From Photobacterium kagoshimensis (GTDB taxonomy: Bacteria; Pseudomonadota; Gammaproteobacteria; Enterobacterales; Vibrionaceae), in NCBI RefSeq assembly GCF_050337045.1, contig NZ_JAKJSO010000019.1, forward strand, positions 1-64,000: DNA of 64,000 nt, in the 5' to 3' direction. Both the position numbers and the translations under genes were made by a program. The notes under the pieces are model-generated. The model was not told the origin of the DNA and searched no databases. It was given only the letters and a program-made list of their open reading frames with translations. Positions 52,915 through 61,646 of the stretch are shown one piece after another (positions within the stretch are counted from its first letter, which is position 1; the number at the start of each line of letters is the position of its first letter).

Positions 52915-53886
52915 TTACCATTCTGATAACGCGGGCATGGCGATGCGGTAGTTTTCAAAATCAAACACAATCTGACGCGGCTCGATACTGCGCAGGGTCA
53001 CCCCTGGCGCAATGGCGTCACCTTCAAAGATCTCTCGTCCATTCACTTTGACCCAGCGGCTCTGCGCGTTGGAGGAATAGATGTGCGCTTGTAAATTCAT
53101 GGTCGGTAGACGTTGCTGCACGCTTGCTGGTAAATCCCCAATTGCCATAACAGCATTGGCGGCACGATCAGCTGAAGTACTGCCCTTAGTATTAGACGCA
53201 GCGCCATTCGGTGTCACCGCCTGCTGACTCTGGACATCAAAATCAGCACTGTCTTCCACACTGCCTGTCGTACTGTCTGTTGCGGCTATGGCTGATTGCA
53301 GTTGGCTGGCCAGTTCAGGGGATAAACCCGATAAGTCGAGCTTATCTAAATTCCAGCTATCATCTTGTCTACTCAACGGCTTCGCCGAGATCACCTTAGG
53401 CTCACTTGGCACAGTATTCACCTCAAACTCCTCTGCCGCATTTACTGTGTTATTGGTAACCAGAGCTCGCGATTGATCCCAATTGGCCTCAGGCAAAGCT
53501 TCGGTGATCAACTCGGGATATGGCAAGAAACTCACCTCGGGCAAGACATCATGCTGTGTATGCAGGCGCTTAGCCATAGCGCTCGCTTCCCGCACTTTGC
53601 TCGCCTGCTGAATACTATCAGTCAGTTCCAGCGTTGCTGTGCGAGTATCCGTAGTATGGGCCGTTGCGCTATGCTGTGCGATTCTAAGTGCAGTGGTGTT
53701 TAAGTAAGGCTGTAACAGCGTATAGCCAACAACGGCAACCACGGGCAAAGCAAACAGAGCAATACTGCTCCAACCACGACCAGCCGCAGGCGTAGCTTGC
53801 TGTTGCGCATAAGTTGGCCTAGTCAACGTGGATTGTGTTTGGTAATTTTGTTCTGATTGCGCAATGGCGCTAAATAATTTCGACAT
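52915..53886 (-). CDS. gspB: general secretion pathway protein B (ExeB/GspB type)
   Basis: 323 residues. A short cytoplasmic N-terminus, one TM helix (about 41-60), a long low-complexity periplasmic linker, and a C-terminal GspB domain (LPTMNLQAHIYSSNAQSRWV ... VKVNGREIFEGDAI) are present. It pairs with gspA, overlapping it by one base. Known ExeA-ExeB pairs help insert the type II secretin through peptidoglycan; the main gsp operon is not in this window. Confidence 0.92.
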   Translation of the reverse strand: MSKLFSAIAQSEQNYQTQSTLTRPTYAQQQATPAAGRGWSSIALFALPVVAVVGYTLLQPYLNTTALRIAQHSATAHTTDTRTATLELTDSIQQASKVREASAMAKRLHTQHDVLPEVSFLPYPELITEALPEANWDQSRALVTNNTVNAAEEFEVNTVPSEPKVISAKPLSRQDDSWNLDKLDLSGLSPELASQLQSAIAATDSTTGSVEDSADFDVQSQQAVTPNGAASNTKGSTSADRAANAVMAIGDLPASVQQRLPTMNLQAHIYSSNAQSRWVKVNGREIFEGDAIAPGVTLRSIEPRQIVFDFENYRIAMPALSEW

Positions 53887-55568
53887 TAGCTTTCCCTCGG
53901 CTGTAGTGTCGGCCCAGGTAAATCCAAAGCGGCATCAAGTACCATCAATGTTTTTGGCCCTGCGATGCCATCAGCAGATAAGTTTTGCGACTGCTGAAAA
54001 CGGCGTAATTTATCAAGCACACTTTGATCGAAGCGATTATGCGATGTCATCGGCTCACCCAGTAAGGTGCTAAGTTGTTGATTCAACCATTCCACGCGTT
54101 CGCCACGCTGACCAAATCGAATACTGGTTTTGTCGCCAAGCGGTGGACGCCACAGTAAGGTGTAATCCCCCAGCCAATGGCGCTCAAACCAAGCATGACT
54201 CACCGCTAAACGCTGCCCGCCGACCAACAACTCAACCTGCTCACGAGAATAACGATAGAGCACCGCGAAATAATCACCGTACTCCTCACTGTGCATTTTC
54301 ATCAATGCAGGGCGATTAATCAGCGCCAGTCCACTAATGGTAGCGCCACTGTCTGCTGAACTATCTGTGTAGCAAGACAGGTACAAACGTTGGCTGGTCG
54401 TACAGTTTGCTTGGCTCAGCGAAGTATCGTATCCCCATAGTCGATATAACGTCTGCATGGCATCACGATCACTGCGACTCTGCGCAATCGCTTGTGCTAG
54501 CAATACCGCTTCTGATTGAATATTCGGCCTTACTTGAGGCTCAATCTCTGATGGGCGTTGTGCTGCGCGCGAGACAGACTCCACTGGCGACTCCAGTGCG
54601 ACCTCTTCACCACTCAACCAAGCTTGCTGCTGAGCAAACCAATAGCCACCAAGTGCCACTGCGATACCCAAGGTTAAGGCCGTTAAGTGCTGCATCACCG
54701 AATTGGGCGCATAGGCCGTCGACTCTCGCCCCGTTGCTCCCACAGCAAGAGTGCTTGGCTGATGCCAACTCAAGACTTCATCGCAAGCCTGACTCATCAA
54801 AGCTTTAGAGACTTGATGGGTGCTTTGCTGATAGGCCAATTGCATCGCTTTATCACACACCAGATTAATCAAGCGCGGGATCCCTTGAGTGCGCTTAGCA
54901 ATAACAGCTGTGGCGTGATCATCAAATACAGCAAACAAACAATTCACCGCACGTAGGCGGTATTGCACGTATTCACTTACTTCTTGCCCTGTTAAGGCTA
55001 AGAGGTGGTAACGAGAAGTAATTCGTTGGGCTAGCTGACGCAGGCGATCTTGCTGCAACAGTTGTTGTAATTCTGGCTGGCCAATCAATACGACCTTTAA
55101 CAGCTTACGACTTTCTGTTTCAAGGTTGGTCAATAGACGCAACTGTTCGAGCACATCAGGCATCAGGTGCTGCGCTTCGTCAATCAATAGCAGTGTTTGA
55201 CGGCCTTCACTGTGGTTGCTCAATAAATGCTGATAGATGGTATCCATCAGTTTTTTGTAGCTGGCGGTTTCAGGGTAGCTCAACCCAAGTTCATCACAAA
55301 TAGACGCCAATAGCTCTTGCGCTGACAAGGCTGGATTTAAAATCACCGCCACTTGCGTATCTTGGGTTAGACGAGCAATCAAGGCGCGTAAGACGGTCGT
55401 TTTCCCTGTACCGACTTCACCGGTTAATAAACCAAACCCACCGCCGTCAGTTAAACCATTGAGCAAATGTGTAAGCGCTTCTCGGTGCCGATCACTCAAA
55501 TAGAGAAATCGAGCGCTAGGCACAATTGAGAATGGTGCCTCAGTTATACCGAAAAAATCCTTATACAT
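53886..55568 (-). CDS. gspA: general secretion pathway ATPase GspA (ExeA type)
   Basis: 560 residues. An AAA ATPase domain has Walker A GEVGTGKTT (50-58) and Walker B LLLIDEAQHL (about 124-133), a TM helix follows near 294-311, and a periplasmic region ends in a peptidoglycan-binding domain (DGIAGPKTLMVLDAAL near 535-550). The N-terminus MYKDFFGITEAPFSIVP is typical. It is divergent from cca, with only 74 bases between their starts. Confidence 0.95.
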   Translation of the reverse strand: MYKDFFGITEAPFSIVPSARFLYLSDRHREALTHLLNGLTDGGGFGLLTGEVGTGKTTVLRALIARLTQDTQVAVILNPALSAQELLASICDELGLSYPETASYKKLMDTIYQHLLSNHSEGRQTLLLIDEAQHLMPDVLEQLRLLTNLETESRKLLKVVLIGQPELQQLLQQDRLRQLAQRITSRYHLLALTGQEVSEYVQYRLRAVNCLFAVFDDHATAVIAKRTQGIPRLINLVCDKAMQLAYQQSTHQVSKALMSQACDEVLSWHQPSTLAVGATGRESTAYAPNSVMQHLTALTLGIAVALGGYWFAQQQAWLSGEEVALESPVESVSRAAQRPSEIEPQVRPNIQSEAVLLAQAIAQSRSDRDAMQTLYRLWGYDTSLSQANCTTSQRLYLSCYTDSSADSGATISGLALINRPALMKMHSEEYGDYFAVLYRYSREQVELLVGGQRLAVSHAWFERHWLGDYTLLWRPPLGDKTSIRFGQRGERVEWLNQQLSTLLGEPMTSHNRFDQSVLDKLRRFQQSQNLSADGIAGPKTLMVLDAALDLPGPTLQPRES

Positions 55569-55642
55569 GCTTTATACTCTGATACCGATGGAAAAATGAT
55601 TCTATAACGATAAAACGCATAGTTACATGATAGGAGCTAGAT

Positions 55643-56881
55643 TTGCAGACATATCTTGTTGGAGGTGCGGTACGTGACGCACTTCTCGGTCTCGCCGTCA
55701 AAGACAAAGACTGGGTCGTGGTTGGGGCAACCCCAGAACAAATGATTGCCCAAGGCTATAGCCAAGTCGGCAGTGATTTCCCTGTTTTTTTGCACCCACA
55801 AAGCAAACAAGAATATGCGTTAGCACGTACTGAACGTAAATCAGGCATGGGCTACACAGGTTTCGTTTGCCATGCAGCACCAGATGTCACGCTAGAAGAG
55901 GACTTAATGCGCCGTGATTTGACGATCAACGCTATTGCGCAAGCCGATGATGGTAGCCTGATCGACCCATACAACGGCCAAGCCGATCTTGAAAACAAAT
56001 GGCTACGTCATGTATCACCAGCCTTTGTTGAAGACCCCCTACGCGTACTACGTGTGGCTCGCTTTGCTGCCCGCTTTTCACACCTGGGTTTTCATGTGGC
56101 CCCTGAAACGATGGCCTTGATGCAAGAGATGGTGATCAAGGGGGAGCTCAGTGCATTAACACCAGAGCGCGTCTGGAAAGAGTGGGAAAAATCGCTCGGC
56201 TACGCCAACCCAGAAGTCTTCCTAACGGTATTACGCCAATGTGGTGCACTGCGTGTCATCATGCCCGAGATTGATGCGCTGTTTGGCGTGCCTCAACCAG
56301 AACAGTGGCACCCTGAAATTGACTGTGGCATTCACACGCTGCTCGTCGCGAAGCAGGCCGCTTTGCTCAGCGACAGCCCTATTATTCGATTTTGTGCCCA
56401 AGTCCACGACTTAGGCAAAGCGCTGACGCCAGAAAGCGAGTGGCCAAGCCACAAAATGCATTGTCATACAGGCCTCAAAGCCATCAAGCAGCTATGCCAA
56501 CGCTTACGTGTGCCGAACGATTACCGTGATACCGCGCTCATGGTGTGCGCGCAACATACGAAGATCCACCGGGCTGCAGAAATGCGCTCTGAGACCTTCA
56601 TCAAAATTTTCGATCAGATGGATGCATGGCGTAAGCCTGAACGTATTGAGCAGCTTGGCCTTTGTTGTCGGGCTGACATTCGTGGTCGTACTGGCTTTGA
56701 AAACGATGCCTACCCGCAAGCCGATTTGCTAATGCAATGCTTTGAGGCCGCTGTTGCTGTGGCAGTAAAGCCGATAGTGGAGGCTGGATTCAAAGGTAAA
56801 GACATCAAAGAGCAATTAGCTATTCAACGCAGCCAAGCGGTTAACGTCGTGCTAACTCAATACCGCCAAGCCGCGAACTAA
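55643..56881 (+). CDS. cca: multifunctional CCA tRNA nucleotidyltransferase
   Basis: 412 residues. Adds or repairs the 3' CCA of tRNA. YLVGGAVRDALLG and RRDLTINAIA are nucleotidyltransferase motifs; the HD phosphohydrolase domain has CAQVHDLGKAL. The start is TTG at 55643 with TAGGAG nine bases upstream; family members start at this residue (E. coli uses GTG). Confidence 0.97.
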   Translation: MQTYLVGGAVRDALLGLAVKDKDWVVVGATPEQMIAQGYSQVGSDFPVFLHPQSKQEYALARTERKSGMGYTGFVCHAAPDVTLEEDLMRRDLTINAIAQADDGSLIDPYNGQADLENKWLRHVSPAFVEDPLRVLRVARFAARFSHLGFHVAPETMALMQEMVIKGELSALTPERVWKEWEKSLGYANPEVFLTVLRQCGALRVIMPEIDALFGVPQPEQWHPEIDCGIHTLLVAKQAALLSDSPIIRFCAQVHDLGKALTPESEWPSHKMHCHTGLKAIKQLCQRLRVPNDYRDTALMVCAQHTKIHRAAEMRSETFIKIFDQMDAWRKPERIEQLGLCCRADIRGRTGFENDAYPQADLLMQCFEAAVAVAVKPIVEAGFKGKDIKEQLAIQRSQAVNVVLTQYRQAAN

Positions 56882-56892
56882 ATTCCTGAGAT

Positions 56893-56929
56893 AAAAAAGG
56901 CTCAAACCTACATAGGTTTGAGCCTTTTT
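56893..56929. terminator. bidirectional terminator cca/uppP
   Basis: AAAAAAGGCTCAAACCTA, CA and TAGGTTTGAGCCTTTTT form a long stem between convergent genes. Confidence 0.95.
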
Positions 56930-56965
56930 CGTGTTTCTGTACTGGTTTAAACCAATTACGCTGCG

Positions 56966-57769
56966 TTACTGCATCAGCAAAAACGCAAACAAGCCAACAC
57001 CCAGCAATAGACGGTAAATCACGAACGGTAACATACCCAAGCGTGTAACGAGCTTCAGGAACACGTGAATACAGGCGTATGCACTCACAAACGATACCGC
57101 CAAACCAATCCCTAAGCCGCTCACGTCAATAGGCGCGCCACTGGTCACGAGCTTCAAAGTCAAGTAGCTCCCCGCCAGAAGAATGATCGGAATCGACATC
57201 AAGAACGAGAAACGTGCAGCCGCTTCGCGCGTAAAGCCTAAATGCAGTGCCGCAGTCATGGTCGCACCAGAGCGCGAAGTACCAGGAATGATCGCTGCCG
57301 CCTGCGCTAAGCCAATGAACAAGGCTTGTTTCCAACTGGTTTGCTCTTCACTAACTTGCTGAGTCGCACGTTTATCCACCCACCAAAGTAGCAGACCAAA
57401 AATAATGGTGGTACAAGCGATCACCCATGCTGAGCGCAGGTAAAGCTCGATAAAGTCTTTCATCAATAAACCAAAGATACAGGCAGGGATCGTTGCTAAT
57501 GCAATCATCCACGCCAGCTTTGATTCTGCGCTATGCTGGCGTTTAAAGATCGACCCCACCCACGCTGATAGCAAAGACACCACTTCTTTACGGAAGTACA
57601 AAACAACAGCCGCTAAAGTACCAACGTGCACGGCAACATCAAAGGCCAAACCTTGATCATCCCAGCCTAAAACTTGAGACGGTAAAATTAAATGTGCCGA
57701 GCTCGAAATCGGCAAAAACTCGGTTAGGCCCTGAATAAGCGCTAACACAAAAGCTTCAAAGTGACTCAT
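56966..57769 (-). CDS. uppP: undecaprenyl-diphosphatase UppP (BacA)
   Basis: 267 residues, eight TM segments. Recycles the lipid carrier for peptidoglycan. ALIQGLTEFLPISSSAHLIL is the catalytic Glu-rich/PISSSAH motif and PGTSRSGATMTAAL the second motif. ATG 57769 has GAGGAA upstream and overlaps folK by 14 bases; the longer open frame is not needed. Confidence 0.96.
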   Translation of the reverse strand: MSHFEAFVLALIQGLTEFLPISSSAHLILPSQVLGWDDQGLAFDVAVHVGTLAAVVLYFRKEVVSLLSAWVGSIFKRQHSAESKLAWMIALATIPACIFGLLMKDFIELYLRSAWVIACTTIIFGLLLWWVDKRATQQVSEEQTSWKQALFIGLAQAAAIIPGTSRSGATMTAALHLGFTREAAARFSFLMSIPIILLAGSYLTLKLVTSGAPIDVSGLGIGLAVSFVSAYACIHVFLKLVTRLGMLPFVIYRLLLGVGLFAFLLMQ

Positions 57770-58259
57770 GAGATTCCTCAAAAACAACATCGACAGGCCA
57801 TAATGCCTGCTCAGTTCCAAATTCATTCCACAACTGTGCCACGGTGCGATCCTCCCCTGGTATGATCAACTCAGGGGCAATCTCAGCCATTGGCCATAGA
57901 ACAAAAGCAAATTTATAGATATCTGCACGGGGCAGCATCGGTGACGTATTTTGCTGCACATCGCCATAGAGCAAAATATCTAAATCTAACGTTCGGCTCT
58001 GATTCTTTTTCGCATCAGGTGCACGACCATAGTCCAGCTCAAGCTGCTTTAGTGTTTGCTGCAATACCGACAACGATAACGAAGTCTCTAACGCCACCAC
58101 ACAATTATAAAAATTTGGCCCACTAAACCCAACTGGTTCAGCTTCAAAAATACGGGACACTTCAAAGTGTACGCCTAACTTTTTCAGCTCAGTCATCGCC
58201 ACCTGAATATGGTATTCACGCTCGATATTGGAACCTAGGCTGATAAAGGTGCGTATCAC
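57756..58259 (-). CDS. folK: HPPK, folate-pathway pyrophosphokinase
   Basis: 167 residues. Transfers pyrophosphate to hydroxymethyl-dihydropterin. ISLGSNIEREYHI and GRAPDAKKNQSRTLDLDILLYG carry the ATP- and Mg-binding residues. Starts with GTG at 58259, overlapping the folB stop as GTGA. Confidence 0.95.
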   Translation of the reverse strand: MIRTFISLGSNIEREYHIQVAMTELKKLGVHFEVSRIFEAEPVGFSGPNFYNCVVALETSLSLSVLQQTLKQLELDYGRAPDAKKNQSRTLDLDILLYGDVQQNTSPMLPRADIYKFAFVLWPMAEIAPELIIPGEDRTVAQLWNEFGTEQALWPVDVVFEESHESL

Positions 58260-58615
58260 TTTTCGCCTCGCTCAATTTGTACACCCACGCCGCCAGCATT
58301 GGCTACCGCAGTTGGTTTGGTCACACGAACACGTAACCAAGGTACACCAAATTGTGTCATCAGCAGCGTAGCTACTTCTTCAGCCACACGCTCTACTAAC
58401 AGAAAACGACCGTTCTGAATGTGGCTGGTAACGGCTTCGCTGACTGCCGCATAATTTAAGGCATAGGCGACATCATCACTATTGGCGGCAGGACGGTTAT
58501 CGTGAGCCATCTCCAAATCCAACACCAATTTTTGTTTAATTTCCTGCTCCCAGTCATACACTCCAATAGTGGCGATAACTTCGAGTTGTTCGATAAATAC
58601 TGAGTCCATGTTCAA
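58256..58615 (-). CDS. folB: dihydroneopterin aldolase
   Basis: 119 residues. Retro-aldol step of folate synthesis. IGVYDWEQEIKQKLVLDLEM is the signature with the substrate Tyr and Glu, and VERVAEEVA follows. It is coupled to folK by a 4-base overlap. Confidence 0.95.
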   Translation of the reverse strand: MNMDSVFIEQLEVIATIGVYDWEQEIKQKLVLDLEMAHDNRPAANSDDVAYALNYAAVSEAVTSHIQNGRFLLVERVAEEVATLLMTQFGVPWLRVRVTKPTAVANAGGVGVQIERGEK

Positions 58616-58868
58616 TCGCTAATTTTGTTAGAGGTCGGATACCTAATTTGAGCAAAAGCGCGTATTATCAGGTCGTAATCGTCAATTATTATGACTTTCA
58701 CTCTCCACTTCGCGCATAGCAGGCAAAGTAAGCACTTGCCCAATACTTGCAATGGCGTGAGAGGTGAGGAACTATATCACAGGAATGAGTCACAAAAATG
58801 AAACTGAGTGATCATTATCATTCAACCGAAATGACAATCAACATGTTGTTGGCTAGCAGGATGTAACC

Positions 58869-59510
58869 ATGACGCCATTGATACTTTTGATCATTATCGG
58901 AGCCTATTTATTAGGTTCAATTTCTAGTGCGGTATTAATTTGTCGACTCTTTGGCTTGCCCGATCCTCGCGAGTCAGGCTCTGGAAATCCAGGAGCCACC
59001 AATGTTTACCGTCTTGGTGGCCGTAAAGCTGCGGCGCTGGTACTGGTGTGCGACATTCTAAAAGGCATGATCCCGGTTTGGCTCAGCTACTTCCTCCACG
59101 TCAATCCTTTCTTATTGGGTGTAATCGGTATCGCAGCCTGCCTCGGCCATATTTATCCAATCTTCTTCCACTTCCGTGGGGGGAAAGGGGTTGCGACAGC
59201 CCTTGGTGGACTCGCCCCTATTGGCTGGGATCTCAGTGGCATGCTGATCAGTTGTTGGTTACTGGCTGTATTTGTAACGGGATATTCATCACTGGCATCA
59301 CTCTTTACCGCATTGGCTGCACCACTGTTTACATGGTGGGTAAAACCTGAATACACCATGCCTGTTGCTATGCTGTCGTGCTTAATTGTTCTTCGCCACC
59401 ACGATAACGTGAAGCGTTTGATTGATGGTAACGAGACCAAGATTTGGCAAAAAATTCGCCAAGGCAATAAAGCGAAAGCCGAACAAAAAAGTAAAGTGTT
59501 GGATGATTAA
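58869..59510 (+). CDS. plsY: glycerol-3-phosphate acyltransferase PlsY
   Basis: 213-residue inner-membrane enzyme using acyl-phosphate. Motifs: GSGNPGATNVYR, HIYPIFFHFRGGKGVATALG, and the third near RHHDNVKRL. About five TM helices. It is divergent from folB and convergent with tsaD. Confidence 0.96.
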   Translation: MTPLILLIIIGAYLLGSISSAVLICRLFGLPDPRESGSGNPGATNVYRLGGRKAAALVLVCDILKGMIPVWLSYFLHVNPFLLGVIGIAACLGHIYPIFFHFRGGKGVATALGGLAPIGWDLSGMLISCWLLAVFVTGYSSLASLFTALAAPLFTWWVKPEYTMPVAMLSCLIVLRHHDNVKRLIDGNETKIWQKIRQGNKAKAEQKSKVLDD

Positions 59511-59529
59511 ATCACATATAGAATGGCAA

Positions 59530-59559
59530 TAAAAAAACGGGCTGATGAGCCCGTTTTTT
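59530..59559. terminator. bidirectional terminator plsY/tsaD
   Basis: AAAAAAACGGGCT, GATG and AGCCCGTTTTTTG between convergent genes. Confidence 0.93.
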
Positions 59560-59585
59560 GTATCTGTCATCGCTCTCTGTTGCGA

Positions 59586-60614
59586 TTATTCAGCATCTGA
59601 ACCAATCGGTTTTAACTGATCAATCGGCCAGCGCGGATACGCTTTTACCGCCAAATCCATGGTCTCTTGATTCTTCAAACGCTGCATACCCGCGTAAGCA
59701 ATCATTGCACCATTATCAGTACAAAATTCGGTACGAGGATAGAAAACTTCACCTTTAAGGTTAGTCATCAGTACTTCAAGCTGCTCACGCAGATATTTAT
59801 TCGCACTCACCCCACCCGCGATCACTAAGCGTTTATAGCCAGTTTGCTTCAGGGCACGCTTACATTTGATGGCCAGTGTATCAACAACCGCCTCTTGGAA
59901 AGCGAATGCAATATCAGCTCGCGTTTGATCATCGTCATCATTCGCTCGAACCGTATTGGCCGTGAACGTTTTTAGACCTGAAAAGCTGAAATCTAATCCT
60001 GGGCGATCTGTCATTGGGCGAGGGAATTTAAAGCGCCCTTGGGTGCCATTCTCCGCCAATTTAGCCAAACGTGGGCCACCTGGGTAATCAAGCCCCATCA
60101 GCTTCGCGGTTTTATCAAAGGCTTCACCAGCAGCATCATCTACCGATTCGCCCAAAATTTGATAATCACCAATGCCTTTCACGTCCACCATCATGGTATG
60201 GCCGCCCGACACCAGTAACGCCACAAACGGGAATGCTGGCGGCGTATCTTCTAGCATAGGAGCCAGTAAGTGGCCTTCCATATGATGCACCGCTACCGCT
60301 GGGATGTCCCAAGCGTAAGCCAGACTGCGACCAATCGTAGCACCAACAAGCAGCGCCCCTACAAGACCTGGGCCTGCGGTGTAAGCGATACCATCAAGAT
60401 CATCAGGTGTCAGACCAGCACTGGCAAGGGTTGCCTTGATCAGCGGAATGGTTTTTTTAACATGATCGCGTGACGCTAATTCCGGTACAACACCGCCGTA
60501 ATCTGCGTGTAATTTCACTTGGCTATACAGCTCGTGAGCCAGTAAGCCTTTTTCATCATCGAAAATTGCAATGCCTGTTTCATCACAGGAGGTTTCGATG
60601 CCCAGTATACGCAT
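59586..60614 (-). CDS. tsaD: tRNA N6-threonylcarbamoyladenosine synthase subunit TsaD
   Basis: 342 residues of the ASKHA fold. ETSCDETGIAI begins the protein, the metal-binding HHMEGH and LVSGGHT follow, and GGVSANKYLREQL is conserved. Divergent from rpsU, the common gamma arrangement. Confidence 0.98.
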   Translation of the reverse strand: MRILGIETSCDETGIAIFDDEKGLLAHELYSQVKLHADYGGVVPELASRDHVKKTIPLIKATLASAGLTPDDLDGIAYTAGPGLVGALLVGATIGRSLAYAWDIPAVAVHHMEGHLLAPMLEDTPPAFPFVALLVSGGHTMMVDVKGIGDYQILGESVDDAAGEAFDKTAKLMGLDYPGGPRLAKLAENGTQGRFKFPRPMTDRPGLDFSFSGLKTFTANTVRANDDDDQTRADIAFAFQEAVVDTLAIKCKRALKQTGYKRLVIAGGVSANKYLREQLEVLMTNLKGEVFYPRTEFCTDNGAMIAYAGMQRLKNQETMDLAVKAYPRWPIDQLKPIGSDAE

Positions 60615-60704
60615 AACAACCTCTATACTAGTTAGTAACTGGTGGTAATTGAGGGCATGTTACCGCTGTTGACAAAAATTAACCAGTTCATGGTTGCAGA
60701 ATGC

Positions 60705-60734
60705 TTTACAAATGCCCCTAGATCAGATTAGAAT
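60705..60734 (+). promoter_or_regulatory. rpsU-dnaG-rpoD promoter
   Basis: -35 TTTACA (60705-60710), an 18-base spacer and -10 TAGAAT (60729-60734), 75 bases before rpsU. A second TTGACA at 60669 has no good -10 partner. Confidence 0.6.
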
Positions 60735-60808
60735 TTCGCACCATTTTTAATCAGCTGACTCTTTACGATTGTCAGCGTTAAACCGAATCACTCTGAGGTG
60801 AGTATTAC

Positions 60809-61024
60809 ATGCCAGTAATCAAAGTACGTGAAAACGAACCGTTCGACGTAGCACTACGTCGTTTTAAGCGCTCTTGCGAAAAAGCAGGCATCCTTTCTGA
60901 AGTACGTCGTCGTGAGCACTTCGAAAAGCCAACTACAGTACGTAAGCGCGCTAAAGCAGCGGCAGTTAAGCGTCACCTGAAGAAATTGGCTCGCGAAAAC
61001 GCGCGTCGCGTTCGTCTGTACTAA
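60809..61024 (+). CDS. rpsU: 30S ribosomal protein S21
   Basis: 71 residues, standard length, basic. MPVIKVRENEPFDVALRRFK and the conserved RREHFEKPTTVRKR. GAGGTGAG ribosome site upstream. First gene of the macromolecular-synthesis operon. Confidence 0.99.
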   Translation: MPVIKVRENEPFDVALRRFKRSCEKAGILSEVRRREHFEKPTTVRKRAKAAAVKRHLKKLARENARRVRLY

Positions 61025-61051
61025 TCTAACGATTATCAGAAGGAACGTGCT

Positions 61052-61495
61052 ATGACTCTGATTGATCGTCTTAAGGACGAACAAAAAGCGGCAATGAAGG
61101 CGAAAAATAAACCTCGCCTTGGTGCCATCCGCCTTGTAATGGCAGCAATCAAACAACGTGAAGTTGACGAAAAGATCACTCTTTCCGAAGACGACGTGAT
61201 TACTGTTCTTACTAAGATGGTGAAGCAGCGCCGTGACTCTGTTGCTCAATATGAAGCAGCGGGCCGTCAAGACCTTGCTGATGTTGAACATGCTGAAATT
61301 GCTGTACTTGAGGAGTTTATGCCTCAGCCACTAAGCGACGACGAAGTTGCCGCTCTGCTGGATGAAGCTATCGCTGCTACAGGTGCTGCAGGCATGCAAG
61401 ACATGGGTAAAGTTATGGGCGTATTAAAGCCGCAAATTCAGGGTCGTGCCGATATGGGAAAAGTTAGCCAATTAGTGAAAACTAAACTAGGTTAA
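61052..61495 (+). CDS. yqeY: YqeY-like GatB-domain protein
   Basis: 147 residues with MTLIDRLKDEQKAAMKAKNK and the MGKVMGVLKPQIQGRADMGKVS C-terminus shared with the tail of GatB amidotransferase subunit. It lies between rpsU and dnaG as in vibrios and other bacteria. Thought to bind tRNA or aid amidotransferases; not settled. Confidence 0.94.
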   Translation: MTLIDRLKDEQKAAMKAKNKPRLGAIRLVMAAIKQREVDEKITLSEDDVITVLTKMVKQRRDSVAQYEAAGRQDLADVEHAEIAVLEEFMPQPLSDDEVAALLDEAIAATGAAGMQDMGKVMGVLKPQIQGRADMGKVSQLVKTKLG

Positions 61496-61513
61496 AACTA
61501 CCCCAGCTCTGCA

Positions 61514-61557
61514 ACAAGCCGTGCTATCCTTTTTGGAATGCGCGGCTTGTTTGTATT
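61514..61557 (+). terminator. partial terminator between yqeY and dnaG
   Basis: ACAAGCCG and CGGCTTGT (61514-61521, 61543-61550) form an 8-bp stem around a 21-base loop, followed by TTGTATTCT. The E. coli operon has a leaky terminator before dnaG that lowers primase output; this probably has the same role. Confidence 0.6.
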
Positions 61558-61646
61558 CTAGCCTTGTAGAATTTAAGTAGAAAACACACACTCAATCACC
61601 ATTTTCTGGTGGTATTTAACCCCGAGAAGTAGGTTTAACACGTTGT

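Noticed and set aside
58817..58836. Fur box upstream of plsY
   Set aside because: GATCATTATCATT resembles part of a Fur site but covers only about two of three hexamers, and plsY is not an iron gene.
60615..60704. LexA site upstream of rpsU, as in E. coli
   Set aside because: CTGTTGACAAAAATTAACCAG lacks the CTGT-N8-ACAG arrangement.
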